Shown here: positions 54,180-60,194 of the stretch, one piece after another
How positions within the stretch are numbered: the stretch's first letter is position 1
Layout: every line of letters starts with the position of its first letter
NCBI RefSeq assembly: GCF_900155915.1
Contig: NZ_FTPO01000001.1
Coordinates: 372,001 to 436,000 of the forward strand
Reading direction: 5' to 3'
DNA length: 64,000 nt
Origin: Microbacterium sp. RU33B
GTDB lineage: Bacteria > Actinomycetota > Actinomycetes > Actinomycetales > Microbacteriaceae
Made by a program: the position numbers and the translations under genes
The notes under the pieces: model-generated
What the model was told of the DNA's origin: nothing
Databases searched by the model: none
The model's input: only the letters and a program-made list of their open reading frames with translations

Positions 54180-55196
54180 ATGGCACACCACCCCGTCACG
54201 CTCTTCACCGGGCAGTGGGCCGATCTGCCGTTCGACGAGGTCGCTCGCCTGGCGGCGTCGTGGGGATACGACGGTCTCGAGATCGCAGCCTCCGGCGATC
54301 ACCTCGACCTCCGACGCGCCGACGAGGACGACGACTACGTCGCGTCGCGGCTCGAGATCCTCGATCGCCACGGGCTGCAGGTCTTCGCGATCTCGAACCA
54401 CCTCGCCGGGCAGGCGGTGTGCGATGCGCCGATCGACTTCCGCCATCAGGCCATCCTCCGCGAGTACGTGTGGGGCGACGGGGAGGCCGAGGGGGTGCGG
54501 CAGCGTGCGGCCGATGACATGAAGCGCGCGGCGCGGGTGGCCCGCAAGCTCGGCGTCGACACGGTCGTCGGGTTCACGGGCTCGTCCATCTGGCCCTACC
54601 TCGCGATGTTCCCTCCGGTGCCGGCGGCGGTCATCGAGGGCGGGTTCGACGACTTCGCGTCACGGTGGAACCCGATCCTCGACGTGTTCGACGGCGAGGG
54701 CGTGCGCTTCGCCCACGAAGTGCATCCGGGCGAGATCGCCTACGACTACTGGTCGTCGGTGCGCGCACTCCAGGCGATCGATCATCGAGGGGCGTTCGGA
54801 TTCAACTGGGACCCGTCGCACATGATGTGGCAGAACATCGATCCGGTGGGTTTCATCTGGGACTTCCAGGACCGCATCTTCCACGTCGACTGCAAGGACA
54901 CCCGGATGCGGCCCCCCAACGGCCGTGCCGGGGTGCTCGGCTCGCACCTGCCGTGGGGCGACCCGCGTCGAGGGTGGGACTTCGTCTCCACCGGGCATGG
55001 CGACGTGCCGTGGGAGGACGCCTTCCGCGCTCTGGATGCGATCGGCTACACCGGCCCGATCTCGATCGAGTGGGAAGACGCCGGCATGGATCGACTGCAC
55101 GGTGCGGCCGAAGCCGTCGGCTTCGTGCGGTCGCTGCTGTGGAAGGCTCCGGATGCCGCTTTCGACGCCGCCTTCAGCACCCAGGGGACGCCATGA
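54180..55196 (+). CDS. Sugar phosphate isomerase/epimerase family TIM-barrel protein
   Basis: A 338-residue relative of xylose isomerase-like TIM barrels. Probable metal ligands are the Glu of [16 protein letters not shown], the Asp and His of [16 protein letters not shown], the His of [11 protein letters not shown] and the Glu of [33 protein letters not shown] is a feature of a subgroup often found with Gfo/Idh/MocA oxidoreductases in cyclitol, keto-glycoside or anhydrosugar clusters. It is not close to a characterised enzyme that I can name. It is tightly linked with the tagatose-epimerase-like gene before it and the Dabb gene after it (ATGA). Confidence 0.85.
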   Translation: MAHHPVTLFTGQWADLPFDEVARLAASWGYDGLEIAASGDHLDLRRADEDDDYVASRLEILDRHGLQVFAISNHLAGQAVCDAPIDFRHQAILREYVWGDGEAEGVRQRAADDMKRAARVARKLGVDTVVGFTGSSIWPYLAMFPPVPAAVIEGGFDDFASRWNPILDVFDGEGVRFAHEVHPGEIAYDYWSSVRALQAIDHRGAFGFNWDPSHMMWQNIDPVGFIWDFQDRIFHVDCKDTRMRPPNGRAGVLGSHLPWGDPRRGWDFVSTGHGDVPWEDAFRALDAIGYTGPISIEWEDAGMDRLHGAAEAVGFVRSLLWKAPDAAFDAAFSTQGTP

Positions 55197-55489
55197 CCAT
55201 CCAGCACACCGTCGTCTTCCGACTCTTGCACGCGCCGGGCTCCGCCGAGGAGCGCGCGTTCCTGGAGGCGGGCCGCGCCGCGCTGACGTCGATCCCGGGC
55301 GTCTCGGAGTTCGCCATCCACCGCCAGGTGAGCCCGAAGAGCGATCTCACGCACCAGTTCACGATGGTGTTCGCCGACCAGGAGGCGTACGACGCCTACA
55401 ACGGGCATCCCTCGCACGTCGCATTCGTCGAGTCACGCTGGATCCCCGAGGTCGCGCAGTTCCAGGAGTACGACTTCGTCGCAGACTGA
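55193..55489 (+). CDS. Stress-responsive alpha/beta-barrel (Dabb) domain protein
   Basis: A 98-residue single-domain protein of the Dabb family, a dimeric ferredoxin-like barrel. [33 protein letters not shown] and [19 protein letters not shown] are conserved blocks. Such proteins include small cyclases and possible lyase helpers. Here it overlaps the isomerase gene by 4 bp, so it should act in the same pathway, possibly as a small enzyme on an unstable keto intermediate. That role is a guess from position. It is the last gene of the operon. Confidence 0.84.
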   Translation: MTIQHTVVFRLLHAPGSAEERAFLEAGRAALTSIPGVSEFAIHRQVSPKSDLTHQFTMVFADQEAYDAYNGHPSHVAFVESRWIPEVAQFQEYDFVAD

Positions 55490-55530
55490 CGGGTTCCGCT
55501 CGCCCCCGTCTCTGCTGTGCGGTGGGGTTC

Positions 55531-55620
55531 GCCTGCCCCGCGCAGGCGATCTGCCGAGGACAGGCTGTTGTTGGGCTATTCGGCCTGTGCTCGGCGGTTC
55601 GCCTGTCGCGGGCCGGGGTG
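55531..55620. repeat. 90-bp palindromic repeat, copy A
   Basis: Starts GCCTGCCCCGCGCAGGCGAT. Inside, GCCGAGGACAGGC and GCCTGTGCTCGGC form an inverted repeat with one mismatch, and GCCTGC/GCAGGC form a second small hairpin. It aligns base for base without gaps to copy B (76 of 90 identical by hand). It lies between the convergent Dabb and MarR genes. Confidence 0.75.
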
Positions 55621-55644
55621 GTTGGGGTGAGGGCGGCGGGCGCG

Positions 55645-55676
55645 GCGCGTCGCACGCGCGCCGCGTCGCACGCGCG
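55645..55676. repeat. 16-bp tandem duplication between the palindromic repeats
   Basis: Two adjacent 16-bp units end in the same CGCGTCGCACGCGCG (55645-55660 and 55661-55676), differing only in the second base. They fall in the 90-bp spacer between copies A and B and are pure GC-rich simple sequence with no coding signal. Confidence 0.6.
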
Positions 55677-55710
55677 GCGCGGCGGTGAACGGATGCGGAG
55701 GCGGCCGTCC

Positions 55711-55800
55711 GCCTGCCCTGCGCAGGCGATCTGCCGAGAACAGGCTGTTCTGGGGGGATTCGGCCTGTCTTCGGCAGATCCCCTGTCACGGGCGGGAGTG
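55711..55800. repeat. 90-bp palindromic repeat, copy B
   Basis: Starts exactly 180 bp after copy A with GCCTGCCCTGCGCAGGCGAT. GATCTGCCGAGAACAGGC (55729-55746) and GCCTGTCTTCGGCAGATC (55763-55780) form 18-base arms with two mismatches. A fragment of the copy-A right end, CGGTTCGCCCGTCGCGGG, recurs at 55866-55883, suggesting the remains of a third copy. The rest of the 55490-55895 gap shows no gene. Confidence 0.75.
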
Positions 55801-55895
55801 GCGGAGGGGCTGGGCGGGGGTGGTGCGGGGCTGGCGGGCCGACATCGCTTGCCCGGGGCCGCGCGGCGGTTCGCCCGTCGCGGGTCGGGGTGAGG

Positions 55896-56360
55896 CTACG
55901 CGCCGGGGGCGGTGCGTTCGCGCAGCGCCCGCAGCAGCGCCGTGAGCTGACGGATGTCGTCGAGGTCCCACGCGTCGAGGGCGGAGAGGAGCGTGCTCTC
56001 CTGCGGCGCCCGCGCCGTCGCCAGCCGCTCGAGACCGAGCGGGGTGGGGGAGAGCAGGCTCGACCGTCCGTCGGCCGGGTCCGGCGTGCGAGCGACGAAC
56101 CCCCGCTCCTCGAGCTCTCGCACGGCCCGGCTCACCTGGCCCTTGTCGGCCATCACCGCTTCGGCCAAGGCGGACAGCGTGATGCTCTCGCGCCGCACGA
56201 TCGTCGTGAAGATCTTGTACGACCCCGGCAGCATCCCGGGGCTCATGCGCTCGGCGTTCTCGGCGATGAGCCGGCGGACCTGATTGATCAGCTCGCCGAA
56301 CTCCGACTCGAGGGCCCGCACGGCGGCGGTGCGGGGCTCTCGGCTGTCGTGCGCGTTCAT
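55896..56360 (-). CDS. MarR-family transcriptional regulator
   Basis: A 154-residue winged-helix regulator. The DNA-binding core reads ESITLSALAEAVMADKGQVS and RAVRELEERGFVARTPDPAD, the latter being the wing with its Asp-Gly-Arg turn. It lies 11 bp downstream of the drug-exporter gene on the same strand, so the regulator is made with its target and probably represses the shared promoter at 58.1 kb. Ligands of such MarR proteins are usually phenolic or cationic drugs. Confidence 0.9.
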   Translation of the reverse strand: MNAHDSREPRTAAVRALESEFGELINQVRRLIAENAERMSPGMLPGSYKIFTTIVRRESITLSALAEAVMADKGQVSRAVRELEERGFVARTPDPADGRSSLLSPTPLGLERLATARAPQESTLLSALDAWDLDDIRQLTALLRALRERTAPGA

Positions 56361-56371
56361 CGTGTTCGACA

Positions 56372-58030
56372 CTAGCGGCGCGAGGTCGACGCATCCGTCT
56401 CGGCGACGGTGCGCACCGCACCCGTCGCGTCGAGCGAGTCCATGGCCTCGGGCACCGAGACGGTGGCCAGGTCGGCCTCGCTCGCCGCGATCCGCTCGCT
56501 CGTCGTCATGCGCGTCAGGGAGTGGTTCGGCAGGAAGACGATCGCCAGCAGGCTGATCACGGCGAAGGGCACGGCGATCAGGAACGAGTGCGAGATGCCC
56601 TGCGCATAGATGTCCTCGAAGATGACGCGGAGCGTCTCGGGCATCGCCGACACGGTCGGGATCGCCCCCGACTGCAGCTGATCGGCCCAGAACTGCGCCT
56701 GGTCGCCGAGGCCGGCGATGGCCCGGCCGATCTCGTCTTTGCGGGTCGTGACCAGGTCGGTCACGCTCGCGGCCAGCGCCGCTCCCATCACCGAGACGCC
56801 GATCGTGCCGCCGAGGCTGCGGAAGAACGTGACGCCCGAGCTCGCGACGCCGAGCTCCTGCGGCTTGGCGGTGTTCTGCACGACGAGCACGAGGTTCTGC
56901 ATCGTCATGCCGACGCCCGCACCGAGCAGGAACATGTACAGCGAGACGAGGGCGAAGTTCGTGTCGTAGTGGATCGTCGACAGCAGGAACGAGCCCGCGA
57001 TCAGCGAGATCGATCCGACGACGAGGTACGCCTTCCACTTGCCGTACTTCGTGATGAGGGCGCCGACGCCGACCGATGCGACGAGCAGTCCGCCGATCAT
57101 CGGGATCGTCATGAGGCCGGCCTCGGTGGGCGTCGCGCCGCGTGCGAGCTGCATGTACTGGCTGAGGAACACCGACGCGCCGAACATCGCGATGCCGGTC
57201 GCGATCGACGCGATGACGGAGAGCGTGAACGTCAGGTTGCGGAAGAGCGAGAGCGGGATGAGCGGCTCCTTCGAGCGCAGCTCGACGATCACGAACAGGA
57301 TGCCTGCCAGGACGGCGCCGCCGACCATGAGGATCGTGGTGAGGCTCCACCACTCGTAGTCCTTGCCGGCGCCGGTGACCCAGATCAGCAGCAGCGACAC
57401 CGACACCGAGAGCAGGACGATGCCGAGGTAGTCGATCGACGTCTTCTTGCGCTCGTGGACGGGGAGCTTCAGCGTGAACTGCACGAGCAGGAGGGCCGCG
57501 ATCGCGAAGGGGAGGGCGACGAAGAAGTTCCAGCGCCAGCCGAACGCGTCGGTGATGACACCGCCCAGCAGCGGACCGCCGATCGTGGCGACGGCCATCA
57601 CGGCTCCGAACAGGCCCATGTAGCGACCGCGCTCGCGGGGGCTGATGATGTCGGCCATGATGACCTGGCTGAGGGCGGCGAGGCCGCCGGCGCCGAGGCC
57701 CTGGACGGCGCGGAACGCGATGAGGGTGCCGGGATCCTGCGCGAAGCCCGCGGCGGCCGTGGCCACGACGAAGATCGCGATCGCGAGCTGGTAGAGCACC
57801 TTGCGGTTCACGAGGTCGGCGAGCTTGCCCCAGATCGGGGTCGAGATCGCGGTCGTCAGCAGGGTCGCCGTGACGACCCACGTGAATGCGGCCTGATCGC
57901 CGTCGAGATCGTGGACGATGACCGGGAGCGAGGTGGAGACGACGGTCGATGCGAGCATCGACACGAACATGCCGAGGATGAGGCCGGACAGCGCCTCGAG
58001 CACCCGGCGGGGCGTCATGGTTTCGGGCAT
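56372..58030 (-). CDS. MFS drug exporter, DHA2 (EmrB/QacA) family, 14 transmembrane segments
   Basis: A 552-residue proton-driven multidrug exporter. Motif A after helix 2 reads GKLADLVNRKVLYQLA. Motif C of the drug antiporters matches ATIGGPLLGGVITDAFGWRW in helix 5. LDGDQAAFTWVVTATLL near the N-terminus carries the helix-1 acidic residue typical of DHA2. A hydrophilic loop near residues 430-460 and a cytoplasmic tail of about 50 residues complete it. ATG at 58030 has AAGGA 7 nt upstream; an ATG four codons later is an alternative. It is co-transcribed with marR. Confidence 0.92.
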   Translation of the reverse strand: MPETMTPRRVLEALSGLILGMFVSMLASTVVSTSLPVIVHDLDGDQAAFTWVVTATLLTTAISTPIWGKLADLVNRKVLYQLAIAIFVVATAAAGFAQDPGTLIAFRAVQGLGAGGLAALSQVIMADIISPRERGRYMGLFGAVMAVATIGGPLLGGVITDAFGWRWNFFVALPFAIAALLLVQFTLKLPVHERKKTSIDYLGIVLLSVSVSLLLIWVTGAGKDYEWWSLTTILMVGGAVLAGILFVIVELRSKEPLIPLSLFRNLTFTLSVIASIATGIAMFGASVFLSQYMQLARGATPTEAGLMTIPMIGGLLVASVGVGALITKYGKWKAYLVVGSISLIAGSFLLSTIHYDTNFALVSLYMFLLGAGVGMTMQNLVLVVQNTAKPQELGVASSGVTFFRSLGGTIGVSVMGAALAASVTDLVTTRKDEIGRAIAGLGDQAQFWADQLQSGAIPTVSAMPETLRVIFEDIYAQGISHSFLIAVPFAVISLLAIVFLPNHSLTRMTTSERIAASEADLATVSVPEAMDSLDATGAVRTVAETDASTSRR

Positions 58031-58096
58031 GCGGATCCTTCGTGAGGAGATTCGTGGGGAGGCGCGGCGACGACGACGCAAAAAGTTTGACGAGAG

Positions 58097-58133
58097 TCAA
58101 CTATATGCCTAATCGTTGAGTTAGGTCAACTAT
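58097..58133 (-). promoter_or_regulatory. Promoter of the MFS-marR operon with embedded MarR-type operators
   Basis: On the minus strand TTGACC (58130-58125), an 18-bp spacer and TATAGT (58106-58101) form a good sigma-70-like promoter. The octamer TAGTTGAC occurs twice on that strand (58133-58126 and 58104-58097), each copy covering one promoter hexamer. Within the region CCTAA/TTAGG and GTTGA/TCAAC are short inverted repeats. MarR proteins typically bind TTGAC/GTCAA palindromes, so the downstream-encoded MarR probably represses here. Confidence 0.72.
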
Positions 58134-58187
58134 TCCCTCAGGGCGCGCCGATTCGACGTCGATCGAGGGATCGGCGGGGGAGCGGAC

Positions 58188-58859
58188 TCAGTCGGCGAGT
58201 GCGAGGGCGCGGAAGGGCTCGCGCGGAGGAGCCGACCGCAGGGGCGCGCCGAGACCTGCCTCCGAGGGGAGTGGGCGCCGTGTCGTGCGCACGTAGAGTT
58301 CGTCGATCAGGGCCGTCGCGAGGCGGACGAGCTTCGCGATCTCCTGCTCGTCGCGGTCGACCCAGGCGCACCGGGGCTCGTCTCCGACGGGCACGAAGTC
58401 GTCATGCTCCTCCCACGCCACCAGGGTGCGCTCGGCGCCCAGCACGTGCTGCTGCCACCAGACCTGTCGCAGATAGGTGCGCGGGATGCTGCGCCACGAC
58501 TTGTTCGTCGTCTTGATCTCCGCGAGGATCACGCGCCCCGACTGGTCGACCCCGACACCGTCGGGAGTGGCGAGATGGCGCTTCTCGACGACCGCGTGGA
58601 ACAGTGCGGACGAGGGCTGGATGCCGTGGGTGGCCGCCACCCATCCGGCGATCTCGGGTTCGCGCAGTCGTCCGTGCGCCGTGTAGGCGTTGCCGGAGAA
58701 GCCCGAGCCCATGAGCTTCGCGTCCGCCGCGCGCGGGATCGCCTTCAGCGACGTGAGGGTGGCGACATCCGTCGCCGTGATTCCGCGCGAGCGTGCCCGG
58801 ATCCAGGCCACCCGGTCGCGGGAGTCCGCGACGATGCGGGCGGCGAGTTCGGGAGTCAC
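58188..58859 (-). CDS. YqaJ-type (lambda exonuclease-like) nuclease family protein
   Basis: A 223-residue protein of the YqaJ viral recombinase/lambda exonuclease family. IRARSRGITATDVATLTSLK is the conserved N-terminal block, GRLREPEIAGWV carries a Glu, and the nuclease core GVDQSGRVILAEIKTTNKSW gives the D...ExK residues of the PD-(D/E)xK fold, followed by a conserved WWQQHVLGA. No phage genes or partner annealing protein are nearby. GTG at 58859 with TACCCT 6 nt upstream suggests leaderless expression. It may be a chromosomal DNA-processing nuclease of unknown role. Confidence 0.82.
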   Translation of the reverse strand: MTPELAARIVADSRDRVAWIRARSRGITATDVATLTSLKAIPRAADAKLMGSGFSGNAYTAHGRLREPEIAGWVAATHGIQPSSALFHAVVEKRHLATPDGVGVDQSGRVILAEIKTTNKSWRSIPRTYLRQVWWQQHVLGAERTLVAWEEHDDFVPVGDEPRCAWVDRDEQEIAKLVRLATALIDELYVRTTRRPLPSEAGLGAPLRSAPPREPFRALALAD

Positions 58860-58926
58860 CTTTCGAGGGTACGCGCGCTGCCCGACATCCGTCGCCCGCC
58901 ACGCGAGCGGGGCGCCTCGGCACGAT

Positions 58927-58955
58927 TTGGCCGGAGCCGCGGCATCCCGTACCCT
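58927..58955 (+). promoter_or_regulatory. Promoter of the rplJ-rplL operon
   Basis: TTGGCC (58927-58932), a 17-bp spacer and TACCCT (58950-58955) form a plausible sigma-70-type promoter. Transcription would begin near 58962, immediately before the L10 leader structure. Confidence 0.6.
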
Positions 58956-58961
58956 TGTGGG

Positions 58962-59094
58962 TAGCCGAAGACCGCCGGTCATCGCGTGTGCGCAAGCACA
59001 TGAGATCGAAGCTCTGCGAACTGCAGGGGCCCGCGCAGGTGTACGAATGAACTCCAGGGTTTCAGCTCCGTGCGCTTGCGCCGGAGCTTTTGTC
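58962..59094 (+). ncRNA. Ribosomal protein L10 leader
   Basis: The untranslated leader upstream of rplJ shows the actinobacterial L10-leader pattern: GCCGAAGACCGCCGGTC near its 5' end, a GCGTGTGCGCAAGCAC stem-loop, and the conserved GCAGGGGCCCGCGCAGGTGT stretch followed by ACGAATGAACTCC. Excess L10(L12)4 complex binds this RNA and lowers expression of its own operon. The boundaries are approximate, drawn from memory of the Rfam family. Confidence 0.8.
59064..59091 (+). terminator. Attenuator hairpin of the L10 leader
   Basis: AGCTCCG (59064-59070) pairs with CGGAGCT (59082-59088), with GCGC/GCGC pairing inside, followed by a short T run (59088-59091). This is a rare U-tailed terminator for this genome. 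Placed at the end of the L10 leader, it probably acts as the regulated attenuator. Confidence 0.68.
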
Positions 59095-59179
59095 ACTCCC
59101 GGGCCCTGATCGTGAAGAGCGGATGCCTTCGGCCGACGCCCCACCATCGTGGAGCGTCTCGTACACACAAGGAGTGGCC

Positions 59180-59695
59180 ATGGCGCAGAAGGACGCATCG
59201 GTTGCCGAGCTCACGAAGAACTTCGAGGACTCGACCGCCGTTCTGCTGACCGAGTACCGCGGTCTGACGGTTGCCCAGCTCAAGGAGCTGCGCAACAGCA
59301 TTCGTCAGGACGCGGAATACGCCGTGGTGAAGAACACGCTGACCAAGATCGCCGCCGGCAAGGCGGGGATCACGGGACTGGACGACGACCTCAAGGGTCC
59401 GTCGGCCATCGCGTTCGTGCACGGTGACCCTGTCGCCGTCGCGAAGGGTCTGCGTGCCTTCGCCAAGGCACACCCTCTTCTCGTGATCAAGGGCGGCTAC
59501 TTCGACGGTGCCCCCCTGACCGCAGACGAGGTCAACAAGCTCGCTGATCTCGAGAGCCGTGAAGTCCTGCTGGCGAAGCTCGCCGGTGCGATGAAGGCCT
59601 CGCTGACGAAGGCGGCATATCTCTTCAACGCTCCGCTGTCGAAGGCCGTTCGCACGGTCGACGCGCTGCGTGAGAAGCAGGAGTCCGCGGCCTGA
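59180..59695 (+). CDS. rplJ: 50S ribosomal protein L10
   Basis: A 171-residue protein that anchors the L7/L12 stalk on the ribosome. [37 protein letters not shown] and [18 protein letters not shown] are conserved, and the C-terminal helix binds L12 dimers. CAAGGAG lies 7 nt before ATG at 59180; an upstream in-frame start at 59090 would overlap the leader and is unlikely. It is followed by rplL. Confidence 0.97.
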   Translation: MAQKDASVAELTKNFEDSTAVLLTEYRGLTVAQLKELRNSIRQDAEYAVVKNTLTKIAAGKAGITGLDDDLKGPSAIAFVHGDPVAVAKGLRAFAKAHPLLVIKGGYFDGAPLTADEVNKLADLESREVLLAKLAGAMKASLTKAAYLFNAPLSKAVRTVDALREKQESAA

Positions 59696-59737
59696 ACAAG
59701 GTCCGGCTAGACACAACCCCAATCAAGGAGAATCATC

Positions 59738-60124
59738 ATGGCAAAGCTCAGCACTGAGCAGCTGCTCGAGGCGTTCAAGGAGCTCACGCTCATCGAGCTC
59801 TCGGAGTTCGTCAAGGCGTTCGAGGAGACCTTCGACGTCACCGCCGCCGCCCCCGTCGCGGTTGCCGCCGCCGGCGCCGGCGCGGGTGCGCCCGTCGAAG
59901 AGGTCGAGGAGAAGGATTCCTTCGACGTCGTCCTCGAGGCCGCCGGAGACAAGAAGATCCAGGTCATCAAGGTCGTCCGCGAGCTCACCTCGCTCGGCCT
60001 CGGCGAGGCCAAGGCCGTCGTCGACGGCGCGCCGAAGGCCGTCCTCGAAGGCGCCACCAAGGAGGCCGCCGAGAAGGCTCAGGCCGCCCTCCAGGAGGCT
60101 GGCGCGACGGTTACCCTCAAGTAA
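59738..60124 (+). CDS. rplL: 50S ribosomal protein L7/L12
   Basis: A 128-residue stalk protein that recruits translation GTPases. The N-terminal dimer domain ([20 protein letters not shown]) is joined by an Ala/Gly/Pro-rich hinge to the globular C-terminal domain [20 protein letters not shown], ending [22 protein letters not shown] sits 7-12 nt before the ATG. Translation of several copies per L10 is expected from this strong site. Confidence 0.98.
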   Translation: MAKLSTEQLLEAFKELTLIELSEFVKAFEETFDVTAAAPVAVAAAGAGAGAPVEEVEEKDSFDVVLEAAGDKKIQVIKVVRELTSLGLGEAKAVVDGAPKAVLEGATKEAAEKAQAALQEAGATVTLK

Positions 60125-60142
60125 TCACGCTCTGCGATTCAG

Positions 60143-60174
60143 CGAAGGCCCCCGGGAAGACCCGGGGGCCTTCG
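60143..60174. terminator. Terminator after rplL
   Basis: CGAAGGCCCCCGGG (60143-60156) pairs perfectly with CCCGGGGGCCTTCG (60161-60174) around a 4-base loop, 18 bp after the rplL stop and 20 bp before the ATPase start. Confidence 0.85.
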
Positions 60175-60194
60175 TCGTGGGTACTGTGAACTGC

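Noticed and set aside
55501..55890. The 55.5-55.9 kb repeats as a CRISPR array
   Set aside because: Units are 90 bp, diverged, only two plus a fragment, internally palindromic, and no cas genes are present.
58188..58859. YqaJ nuclease as evidence of a prophage
   Set aside because: No integrase, capsid, tail, lysis or annealing-protein gene nearby, and base composition equals its surroundings.
59090..59179. Upstream in-frame start for rplJ
   Set aside because: It would begin in the attenuator of the L10 leader; the ATG at 59180 has an AAGGAG and the correct L10 N-terminus.
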